A DNA stretch of 64,000 nucleotides. Origin: Eurosta solidaginis. Taxonomy: Eukaryota; Arthropoda; Insecta; Diptera; Tephritidae. The notes beneath the pieces are model-generated. The model made no database searches, was not told the origin of the DNA, and saw only the letters and a program-made list of their open reading frames with translations. Where the stretch lies: contig NC_090322.1 in assembly GCF_040869045.1 (NCBI RefSeq), positions 181,225,477 to 181,289,476 on the forward strand. The letters run 5' to 3'. The position numbers were made by a program, and so were the translations under genes. Shown one piece after another: positions 21,745 through 33,700 of the stretch (positions are counted from its first letter, which is position 1; every line of letters starts with the position of its first letter).

Positions 21745-23050
21745 TTGATATTTTGGCACAAAGGGCACACCTTGGAGTGGTGTTCTTCTCTGCCTATGTG
21801 GAACCTAATGCTATTAATAGCGGTAAACTTGCTATTAAGGGGAGACAGGGGGAGAGGGGCATATGCTGACGACCTAGCTGTTTATTACAGAAACCAATTT
21901 CCTCTAACTTTGTGTGACCTGATGTAGGTAGCATTTGGAGAGGCTTTCTTCGTGGGTATTGCAATGTGGACTCAGCGTCAATTGCGAAGCTTGTCTTTTA
22001 GCCGTGTAACCTACCGGAACTAAATGACATGCGTCATAACCTGATCAATAACGCCAAATACCAATACTAACCCCGAATATAAGCAGGTAGATTCAAACCG
22101 CGATTATTCGATCCACATTGCTGTATGGGGTAGGCATATGGTGACGTGCCCTGAGCAAGACGCCAAACCTAATTTTTTTGTAAAAAGTCCATATATCTAC
22201 TATGATTAGTAAAAGTGATGTTCTGAGAAAAATGCCAAGCGCAGCTCTTCCTATCATTGTTGATATGCTTAGATCTAGCAGGATACCCACAAGCCGCAAC
22301 GCTAACCCTGCGTTTATGAGAATCGCCCAGTGGGAGTACTAAAAGCATAGTGCACTCTAACATACTAAACAATTACAGTTTCCTTTCTCGAAGTGCAGAT
22401 CGCTATGCGCAAACAACAGCTGCGGACAACAACTTTATGGTAATCATTTCCGGGTATGGTTGAGTGTAGTCGAATCGGTGCTTCACTGCCGAAGACAGCA
22501 CTTTCATATACACTAAAGGTTCTAAGTTAAACGTTAGGAGTTTGAGGACGGGTCTATTCAAAGGACCAAAACTTGCGACTCTATTTCCGACGACTTGATC
22601 TCTGTAGTACTTTTCATACTGAAGTGTGGATAAGGGAAACACACAATCGGCAAGGAAATCTTTATTTTTAGCAACAGCTCATTCAATTCTGAACTAAAAC
22701 TAAACTGAACTCTTCAGGAGAAGGCCCAACAGAAACTGTATTGCAGACAAAGAACGCTTTACCCCTATGCAACATGCAAGCTAATGCTCAAAGAGTACAT
22801 CTACCGTCTTGCCAAAATGTCGGATATCTAAGCAAACCTAGCCAAAAATGGGATCTTATGAGGTTCCGTCACGTTTACATCCAAAGTAGGGATACTTTTT
22901 CCACACTTGTAGGAGCACTAACTGGACACTGCCTTAATGAAAGGCGTGCAGAAAGGCTATGAGAGCAGGAAACGGTGGATCCACACATCTGCAACTGCCC
23001 GGAATTAAGTGACGCTAGACAGCGCTGTATGGGAACTATTTTATAGATAA
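21745..23050 (+). pseudogene. LOA-type retrotransposon relic (RT to C-terminal zinc region)
   Basis: The + strand frame has GRGAYADDLAVYYRNQFP then LTLCDLM, the YADD box and next helix of a LOA-type reverse transcriptase. About 900 bp on, SQKWDLMRFRHVYIQ, LVGALTGHCLNERRAERL and, after a stop, HICNCPELSDARQRCMG represent the region after RNase H with its CCHC finger. The middle is badly decayed with many stops. Different subfamily from the 49-kb copy. Confidence 0.65.
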
Positions 23051-23349
23051 TGTTTGTCAGGTCAAGGAGTATGACATCAACGACTTGGTGGCCTTTATCA
23101 GGACCTTGAAAAAGTTTGAAGAGGACAGATAATGGAGAGGTAAAGGAACTATACTACTATGGTTGCATGGTCTGCATCGAGGCTTTAAAGCCTTGGCTAC
23201 TGGGTCTGAACGGAATGGAAAGAAGTGCCACTTTCGGTGTGGTTTTCCAGGCTCTCCTAATACATATCATTGATAATCTAATGGTTATTGAACATAAGTA
23301 ATTTTTTGTAAGGCTATTTATCTTTCAAAGAGCCCCATTTGTTGTTCCA

Positions 23350-23570
23350 GCATATATGTCCCGAAGCGCATCACCCATAAGAGAACTCTTTGTTGCCAGT
23401 TGCAGTCCCGCGAATTTTTTTTATTTCTTTCTTTATTTCTATTTTATCTTATACGTTCCGAAGCGCCTAATCCATAGGAGGCGTGATTGTTGGCACGCAT
23501 TTGCCACTTACACTTACTGATTTGTCATCTGCATTTGCCGTCGAACTGCTGCTTAAGGTGCCATAGTAGA
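23350..23570 (-). pseudogene. LOA-type reverse-transcriptase scrap
   Basis: On the + strand TTCCGAAGCGCCTAATCCAT followed by a TTTGCCACTTACACTTACTG block parallels the antisense of the 49-kb reverse transcriptase around its YADD box (49325-49410). The corresponding - strand peptide is ADDKSVSVSGKCVPTIT. About 120 bp are recognisable; a shorter partial repeat of the same motif is near 23355. Confidence 0.55.
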
Positions 23571-24019
23571 GGAAATAATACCCCGCTCTGCGGCATGTAC
23601 GTATTAACGGACTTTATGGCCTTGTATTTCAATGCTTTTATATAATAACTACCTTATGCTCTTCGTTTTCACCAGGCAGTATGTTAGGCTGATATGGCTG
23701 TAGTTTTTGTGGTACAGATGACTGATCTTTCCTGCATTTGGTGGGAATACGAAGCCTACTGGGAAGACGAAGCAATAGTCTAACCTCCTAACCCGCTGAG
23801 GGTAGGTGGTCTGATCCAGCTTGTCGGCAACATATTCCGATAAAAAGTGTGTGTGGACTTGTCACTATGACTTTACCAGTTCTCGCAGGTTTCTTTAAAA
23901 ATATTATTCGTCGTTTGGCGCTATCCGCTGAGGCATGCAAGATATATTATCGACTCCAGAAGCGTTGATTGTTGTTGGTCACCAATGGCATCAGTCGAAA
24001 TACTTGGGTTCACTAAGGC

Positions 24020-24412
24020 TCACCTATCAATGGTCATTGGCGTTTTGACAGGGCACTGACCCATGGGTATCCATGCGGTACGTCTCAATATACTGCAAAC
24101 TCCATTATGCTGTAGCTGTATAGAGGATGATGAGGTGGAATCATCACATCACTTTATGCTGGATTGTCGAGCTTTTGCCAGAACAAGGCGAAGGTACTTC
24201 GGTCGCCACTCACTTGGATCTCCCGAGGATTTATCCAAGGTTGAGATCGGTATCATTCGGAACTTTATTCTTGTACCCAACGATTCTCTAAGTAGCCTTA
24301 TCTTCGTCACCGTTATTTTATTTTATTGTATGTGGTATTACAACGGACCTTCATGTTGTCCAAGTGAGGTTCCCCTATCAGGGTAGCTACCACCAAACCT
24401 AACCTAGCATTC
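24020..24412 (+). pseudogene. Non-LTR retrotransposon 3' tail (post-RNase H zinc region)
   Basis: MVIGVLTGH, then a stop, then GIHAVRLNILQTPLCCSC, ESSHHFMLDCRAFARTRR and VEIGIIRNFI. This is the C-terminal CCHC region of a LOA/Jockey-superfamily ORF2, followed by a short 3' UTR ending in CCAAACCTAACCTAG at about 24409. It lies immediately 5' of the first HFM1 exon in the window. Confidence 0.65.
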
Positions 24413-24480
24413 CCATGAATAGATCTAAGTTCATTATACGTATGCAATAAGATTATAATTATCAAATTCTATTATTTCAG

Positions 24481-24709
24481 CAAAAATATGAAGCTTTAGT
24501 GGATGGAAAAATGCCAATTGAATCGCATTTACACAAACATTTGGCCGAACATCTTAATTCTGAGATAGCCTTGGGCACCATTAACAATCTGGAGGTAGCA
24601 ATGAATTGGATGCGCTCAACATATCTTTATGTTCGCTCAATGCAAAATCCTTCACATTATGGCTTAGATGAAAATATGGATAAGGACATTATTGAAAATA
24701 AATTGGAAA
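24481..24709 (+). CDS. HFM1: HFM1-like exon 1 in window
   Basis: The acceptor CTATTATTTCAG precedes a 229-nt exon with donor GTAAGT. It enters in phase 0 and ends one base into a codon. It encodes KYEALVDGKMPIESHLHKH onward through NNLEVAMNWMRSTYLY and NPSHYGLDENMDKD: the segment after helicase motif VI that leads into the winged helix. The intron after it is 6,037 nt. Confidence 0.88.
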
Positions 24710-27700
24710 GTAAGTTTACGGCCAAACTCATTTTACGAATGCAGGCAAATATGTATTGATTTTCTTATGTAGAAAAAAGGTGTGACTACCAATGTTTTTA
24801 AATTAGCCAGATCCCATCCAGGGGTTCAAACAAAACCACAACAGATGTAATTTTATCAAAAACAAATAGTTTTCCGTTTTTTGATAAGAGCTTCGTCGGA
24901 TTTTATATTGACGTTTTGAAGGTAAGTGTTTCATAACAAACTGATGAGTCGACGTTTGCAAATCGAGAATATACAAATAACAAATTGGTAACACTCTGAT
25001 AACAAATCGGTAGCTTTTCGATACCAAATCTATACATTTTTTATTAAAAAATCGATAAATTTTCGATAACACGCCGATAACAATCGATCGAGATTTAAAT
25101 AAATTAAATTTATTCTAATTTACCTTAATATAATTAAGTTTAATTTAATTAGTTTAATTAATTTAGTGGAATTTAATTCATTGTAATTTATTTAAATTAA
25201 ATATAATTAAATTAAATCAAAAATTGATTTAATTAAGTTTAATTTATTTTCATTTACCTTAATATAATTAGTTTAATTAATTTAGTGGAATTTAATTCAA
25301 TTCAATTCATTTTAATTTGATCTAACTAATTTTAAATTAATTTATTTACCTTTGTATTTATTTAATTTAACTAAATTAAATTGCATTGAACTTTATTTAA
25401 ATTTTTAATTAAATTAAATTAATTTAATTAGTCCTCTTTATTTAATTTAATTTAATCTAATCTAATTTGAGTAAATTTTATTTAATTTAACTTAACTCAT
25501 TTTAATTTTATGTAATTTAATTTCATTTTATTTTATTTTATGTTAACTTTGGTGGTGTTGGTAATACTTACCCCCTCTTACTATTTTTTTAAGTTGCTCC
25601 CTTATGCTGCACTCTCTGAGTTTCGTTTTCTCGGTATCTTCTCAACTTGTGTTGATTTTTGATCAGGCGGGTTTTTGCTGTGGAAGGTGTAGAACGAGCG
25701 GATAAATGCTTATGTTGGGGTAAAAATTACCACACCTCAAGGTTTAAGCAAGTATTTACAGGAAAATATATTACTACCACGTCAAGGCTATATTAAGTTA
25801 GCCTAGAGAGTTACAAGCAAACATATATACAAGTGAAGCTAATATAAGCGTGTTTAAAACACGAATTTGCTCATATTTGCTATAATATCTCTGGCTCTTT
25901 GTTTTCAACATAACGTCAGTATATGCATCTCTTGCACTCGCAAGCACAAAAATTGGGTATATGCTCAGATACTTTAATATATGTGTGAATGACGTATTTG
26001 CCTTGAGTTTCTGAATGATTTCGTTCATATCAACTCTACCACATACCAATTACGTTCTCATTCTTTAATACCTCATACAGCACACTAATACCATGCACTA
26101 CGCCTATGCTAGCACATTCTCTGGTATTCCATAATGTACATATACCAATATTACACATTTACATTCTACATATATACATACATCCCCCATATAGCAACAA
26201 CTTACAAAGACTACGGTTACCCTTACACTTACACCTTACGCTTACGTTCAGCATTCCCGCATATCGTTAGCAAAGCTGTTTACACATCAACAAGTTGTTT
26301 TTTCCGTGCATATCAAATTACAAAGAATAGCCTTGCTAAAAAATCGTATTCACTTAGAATTAACAGTACTAGTATCGCCTGTGGTCTAAATTCGACCAAC
26401 GTGTATTTTTTTCAACTCAGTCTATGCATCAAGTGTTGGAAATATAGCAAACTGGTCTAACTTACTTAACTTTTTCTTTAAAATTTTGAATCTGATCTAA
26501 GACTTTGTACTTTTTGATTGTATTTTCTTAAATTTTCTACAAACATTTCACATGTAATTATAACGTTTTGGTATGGAGCTCCTTAAATAAAAATATAAAA
26601 ATTATGTAAAATCAAATGAAATTGACATAGAATTATGGTGAAATTACTTGAAATTGAATTGAAAAATAGGTTTTTCCACACCACCCGGAAGATCCCCGTT
26701 GGCGCGCTACCGAAGTTAGTTTTGGGAGCTCAGTTCCCCAGTAGGCCTATATCACCCATATACATATATCGCCTATTTACGTCAGTAGTGTCATAATTAA
26801 AAAAACACGAACTTTTAGTTAAAAACGAAGAAATTTGCTGAAGGAACTTAGCCTATTTCACGCCACTCGTTTAATCTTCTATATATGGGGTATTCCATCC
26901 CATTTCGACCAATTTTGAACCCTACCCCTTTAGAATTGGCTGAAAGTTTTTCTTCTTTTTCTAGCACTTTTTTTCATAAAAAACTTCACTAATCCCGGAG
27001 TGGGCCGAGAATTTTTTTTTTTATTTAATCATTTAATCATATATTTAAAACTTATTTTGAGTTGGGAAACGGTGTTTTTTTCAAAATGCTATAACTTTTT
27101 CAAATATTGACCGTTTGGGATCATTTTTTTTTAAATATGTTTTTAAATGTACTTTTCGGAAAAAAAAATAAAAAAAAAAATTCTCGGCCCACTCCGGGAT
27201 TAGTGGGGATGATTGCAGAATTGATTGAAGTTTTTTATGAGAAAAAAAAGGGCGAAATTCGAAAAATCTCGAAAAACTGAAAAACTACAAAAAAAAACTT
27301 TAAAAATTTTTTTGATTTTTTTCCGAAAAGTCCATTTAAAAACAAATTTTAACAAAAAAAAAAGATCCCAAACGGTCAATTTTTGAAAAAGTTATAGCAT
27401 TTTGAAAACAAAAACGGTATTTTTTTTTAAATTCATAACTTTTTTTGAGTTGGATGAAAAAATTTGAAAAACTTCTGAAAAACGTCTTTCGTAAGCTAGA
27501 AAAAGAGGAAAACTTTTCAGCCAATTCTAAAGGGGTCGGGTTCAAAATTGGTCGAAATGGGATGGAATACCCCATATATAAAAAGAAGTGTACATTTGGA
27601 TTGTCACTCCATAACTCGAGAACGGATAGAAAGATTGCCATGAAATTTTTAGGAAAGATACAGGAAGGAGATATGATGGTTAGTTGATTTTCAAATCCCA

Positions 27701-30700
27701 AATCGGTTTAGCCATTCTTGAGTTATGATTTTTTTTTAGAAAAATACTATATAAAAGAAAGTCGTTTTAGTTACACTACGCATAAGTCAAGAACGGATGA
27801 ACCAATTTGGCTGAAAATTGGTGGAGAGGTAGCTTATAACCAGGGAACGGACATACGATACTTTTTATCCCGTTCTGGCTAGGGTCTTGAGGTCAAAACG
27901 TGGACCTGGGTAATCCTGGGATGTGTTTGTACAATATGGGTATCAAATGGAATCTGTTTATGAGTACTTTGATACTGAGTATTTTTCGTACCCCTGGGTG
28001 ACTCGGATCTCGAGATATAGGCCAAAACGTGGACCCGGGCACCCCTAAAATGTATTTTTACAATATGGATATCAAATGAAAGCTGTTGTTGAGTGCTTTA
28101 CTATAGGGTAGTTTTCATACCTATTAGTGACTAGGGTCTCGAGATATAGGCCAAAACGTGGACCAGGGCACCCGTGGAATGTTTTTATACAATTGGATAT
28201 CAAATGAAAGCTGTTGATGAGTGCTTTAGTACAGGGTAGTTTTCATACCTATTGGTGACTAAGGTATCGAGATATAAGGCCAAAACGTGGACCCGGGCAC
28301 CCCTAGAATGTGTTTATATAATATGGATATCAAATGAAAGCTGTTGATGAGTGCTTTAGTACAGTATAGTTTTCATACCTATTGGTGACTAGGGTACTCG
28401 AGATATAGGCCAAAACGTGGACCCGGGCACCCCTAAAATGTATTTTTACAATATGGATATCAAATGAAAGCTGTTGTTGAGTGCTTTACTATAGGGTAGT
28501 TTTCATACCTATTAGTGACTAGGGTCTCGAGATATAGGCCAAAACGTGGACCAGGGCACCCGTGGAATGTTTTTATACAATTGGATATCAAATTGAAGCT
28601 GTTGATGTGTGCTTTAGTACAGAGTAATTTTTATATCGCTGAGTGACAAGGGTCTTGAGACATAGGCCAAAACGTCGACCCGGATACCTGTACAATGTGT
28701 GTGTATTATGGATATCAAATGAAAGCTATTGCTGATAGCTTTAAAGTAATTTCCATTGCAATATTCGATTTAGTAGCATCAACCTGGAAAAACTGATAAA
28801 TAAGCATGCGAAGCCGAAATAAAGACATGAATTAATAATACCCACATACCTATATATGTACCTATGTACGTCCTATTCGATTTGCCTGAAATTTGGTCTA
28901 TTAAGTTGCCTGTATTAGTATTTACGATCCTTTTTTCCGGGAACTAGACCAGAGATGGACTGGGACTGGGATTAGGACCACCCTCTGGGACTGGCAGTAA
29001 GAGATGAAGGAGAATGAGAAGAACTTGAGAGAAGAGAAAAGAGGGTAGGAGAAGGAGACTGAGAAAGAGATAGAGTGAGACGAAATAGAGATCGATGAAT
29101 CGAAAAAGACGGAGGGAGGAGTGAATAAAAGATTAAGAAAAATATAAGAGGGGGGAGGCAGAGTCAGACGGAAAGAGCTTATTAAGATGTATGCAGATAG
29201 AGCAAATTTAGGGCAGAACACCGTCTGCCTGGTCTGCTAGTTTTGTATAAATACATATCTAATATGTAAGTGTGACACAAAACAAAAATTTCGAGCAGAA
29301 TAGAGGATACCTTCATAAAAAATAAAATAAAAATATAAAAAAAATATGTAATGAGAAAGAGGGCAGTTTTCTAAAAAAAATTTTAATTAAAGAAAAAAAT
29401 AATAATAACGTACTTAATTGCGAAAAAATTAAGTGAAGTGAACAAACAGTTCCATATAAAAACGTAATAAGTGCACTTAGACTTTTTTCCGGGTTTTAAT
29501 GTGATCATTGTGGAAATATGTAGATTCTAATGTTCGGATATTTAATGTTGGGATTCCCATTGAGATCTATGTACGTAATTAATTTGTATTAAATTTGTAA
29601 ACACTCCATTTCATGAATATATATGACCATATCTACCATAAAATATCGTCTGTGAACAATATAATACTAAGATATAGCAAAACAGAATAAATTAGAAATA
29701 AAAGAAAAACAAACAAAAACATTGAAATTATTCACGCAAACATATTTACTAAAATAAAATTAATTTCATAATTTTAAGCGACATAAACAAATTAGGGTTA
29801 TGGGATCTAAGCATCCGATTAATGGATATATAATCCAACAAAGTTAGCCTAATAATAAATATAGTGGGTAATATACTGCCTATGCAATACGGCAGCTATG
29901 ATGCCGGTTGCCGTTTTGACCTAAAATCAAAAACGTTTTTGGGAGTTTCTTTTGTTTCGTTTAATATACAACGTGATACTAAAATAACTAGCATAAACTA
30001 AAATAAATTAGCATAAAAGCCAATATAATAAATTTAATATTATATTTTTGTAACTTTTTTTTTTGTTCAGTATAAGACGTACTTTATCTAAAATGAGGAT
30101 TAAATCTGCAAATGCAAAAACATTTTCGGGAAAATTTGCCATTAATTGTTATAAATAAATTAGTTAGTTTCAACAAAAGTTAATTCATTATTTGCGATTT
30201 CATGTTTTTTTTAAAACAACTAAAATAAAAAACAAAGAATCTGTTAAATAATGTATTACGTGTAAGTGAAATTTGCCACAAAAAATGGGCCGGTCAAAAA
30301 TTAATTATATTTAAGATTTTTTGGTACGCTACAAATTATTTTGGAACAATTTTTTGGGATTTTGGTAGAGGCTATTATAGGTAAGTGGCAACAATGGGAA
30401 ACCATGTTTTAATCTTTCACCGTGTAGCGCGTACGCTTATGTAGGTTTGTGTCTTAGAGCACTTACATAATTTGTCCAAAGATGGCGCGATTTTGTGCAA
30501 GAAAGTAAATATCCATATTTGGAGAGATTGTTAGATTTACAAAAAACTTGTCTATTAATTATGAACAAACAGAGTAATATTTGTTAACAAAAATAGGCCT
30601 ATACACTGCGGCTGATCTATACGAATCGATTCATATCACTTTTATATGATTTTACGTATGCTAACTATGCAAAACCGCCTGTCAATTGTTTGTATGGAAA

Positions 30701-33700
30701 TTTTGTTAGCGTATTAATATATAGATTAATGTTTTTTTTTTTCTAGGAATGTGCTTGGTACACATTCAAGATCTCGAAAATGCTGGTCTCATCAAAAGGA
30801 ATCCAGAAAATGAGTTAGATGTTAAAACCACTAGCAATGGCAAACTTATGGCAAAATACTATTTATGTTTTGAGACGATGAAACTCTTTACACAGGTACC
30901 TAGATCATTATATCTCGGCTGACGGTTCAAAATCGTCAAGCTATCCAAGTTGTTAATGAGCAGAAGTAATCCTTCCTTTATTGCAGATACGTGGCGATGA
31001 AACATATTTGAAAATCCTTGATCTCGTGGTGCGTTGTAGAGAGTTCAGCGAATTCACACTCAGAGTAAATGAGAAACGAATATTGAATGCATTAAATGAT
31101 ACACCGTTGCGTTTTCCCCGTGCCGGACGAATTAAAACGCGTGAAGATAAAATTGCATGGTAAATAAGTTTAGATACTCATATCTCTATACATACATCAT
31201 TACCCATAACAAAGCGTGGAAAATTCCTCAAAATGCGCACGAAAGAGAAATTCCAAAAACGTGTGGAGCTATGTGCGCTCAGCATTTTTCACACGGAAGC
31301 TTAATGTCTGCATATAACTTTATTATATTTATTGAGCTTTTAATAGTAATTAATTCATTTTTCCTGACTTAATGTGTAATACATTTTTTTTGTTTCTCTT
31401 TTAAGTTTACTGCAAGCAATACTTGGAAATGTAACGATTGCTTCACCAACTTTGGCACAGGAATCATTGAAAATGTTACGCATCGCTGATCGTATTGCAA
31501 AATGTAAGTTATCTACTTTAAAATATTCAATTATTAAAAACCTAGATAGGTAGTTAGATTGTCAAGAGGCTATGACCTATAGATCTGTTGCGCCCTGATT
31601 CGCTTCACAGCACCTTTTCTAAACCAAGTTCCATGAGGAAATCCAGATATGTGTCTACTTTTAAGTTTAAGCGATCGAAAGATCCTTAGTCTTCTTGTCG
31701 CGATGGTTCGGAAGTCCCTTTCCTGCTCGCTCGTCTCAATTCACTTCTCTGTGGACAGGTACCCAAGCCAAACGAATGGTGTTTTTACCCCCTTAATAAT
31801 TTTCATGCACTCAGGGACTGTTGATGATCTAATCTCAACCGAGAATATTGCAGATTTGTAACTGCACACAGGCTTTTGGCGATAACCTCGCTTTGGAAAA
31901 TGCTCGGATATTTTCCGAGGGGTTTGGATATTTTGGTTCTGGGCCAGAAGATCCCCGCTTCAACGGCCTCTGGCGTCTTGGAGCCATCCTTGTGTCCGAT
32001 GAAACTGTGATCCTGGAGGAGCGCTTCTACTTTGGAAATAAATAGGCCTATGCACTGCACCTGCCTCACGCACCTCTATTTCCCAGCTGCTCCATTTTGA
32101 AACGCTTCTCAAACTTTCTGGTGTTATCCCTGGGAAGCTGGATGAGAGGAATCTGCACTTTCAATATCTTCCCTCTCTAGCAATGTTCACAAAAGTGCTC
32201 ATGGGCGCCTGCTCTATTATTTTGTGTGGGGCGTTGGCTCGGCGGCCTTCATTGCCGCCGTAGGGCATGTTCGCGTGACTCCGGTAATGCTGACACATGG
32301 CAAGCGTTAGAGCTCGGTGAGTGATTTCTGTACGGTCACCATAATTGCTGCAGATGCCCAAACAACTGCTCTACACACTATGAAGGGTCTGACTATCAAC
32401 GTGTACATCTTAGGATTTTGAGGCTGCTTCCCCATGATTTTCCTGCAAAGCGTCTGCACACCATTATTGCTCTTATAGTCTTTCGTATGGTGTGGTCGTT
32501 GTGCTTCCTCCACAGCAGCTTAGAGTCGAACGTCACTCCCAAGGACTTCACCTCGGTCACATGCTCCAAACGTAATCCATCCATTACTGTGTACCTCATC
32601 TCTTCCAGAGAATACAATGGCCCTCGTCTTAAGGTTGATGCTAAGCCCTACCTTTGTACACCATTTCTTTGCCAACCTCAATGCCCTTCGCATTATGCCA
32701 CCGAGAGTGGTGCTCTCAAAACTGTCTCTTACAATTATGACGATATTTTCCGCGTATCGTGGACTCCATTCTCTGAGAGTCTCTCTAGGAGTTCATCTAC
32801 TAACAAAATAATAACCGTAACAGGTTGAAACTGTTTAATTCTTGAAAATCCGAAAATCAGGATTGGAAAAAATCTTTGAAACTGCGACTGCAAATCCGAA
32901 AATATTTTAAACAGTTCCATTGAAGAAAATCAGAACCACTTGAAATCTTTCAAATTATCAAACTCGATAATGAAACGGTTAAAAACGGTTTAATCCGTTC
33001 CATTTATCAAAACCCGGAATCGAAACCATCACTGTTTGAAGTGTTCGAAGTCGTAACGGAACTGAGATCGTTTGAAACAGTGTTATTTTTCAACGGTTCC
33101 CGTTTCATTCATTAAACTTGCATTTGAAACGAAAATAATAATCTTCTTGCTATTATTCCAGTTATTAAATAAAAACGTCCGAAAATATCCGAAACCGTAA
33201 CCGTTTGAAACCGTATCGTAGATGACAGAATCCCAGGTGTAATATCCTAACGTTATATCGCTTAAAGTTCTTTTTTCTAAAATTTCAGCGCGCAATGAAA
33301 ACTATTTTCATTTTTTTTTTATCATACTAACGTTTCTATTTCTATTTTAAGGTCTTTTGGAGTATATGCGATTGTCAGAGCATCCAGCATACGCATTTCA
33401 GTTGGGACGCTACAAGGCGTTACTGCATACAGTGACAATCGCGAAATGCTTCCATGCCAAGTTGTGGGAAAATTCAGAATATGCAGCAAAACAATTACAG
33501 AAAATCGGTGCCGTTTATTCAGCTCAACTGGTGAACGCTGGGAAAACCTCATTGAAATCACTGAGGGTGACAGACGCGCGTACCATTGAAGCGGTGAGTT
33601 GAGCGGGAGTTTTTTTAATGTCTGCTTGCCTGTTAGATCATAGATATGTGTGCTTGTAATCTGTAGATAAGTATGTAGGTATATTAAGGCGGACCAGAAT

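Noticed and set aside
27336..27701. Opposed frames of 80-121 codons at the fold-back element
   Set aside because: They follow from the inverted-repeat symmetry and cross the element boundary; no protein motif.
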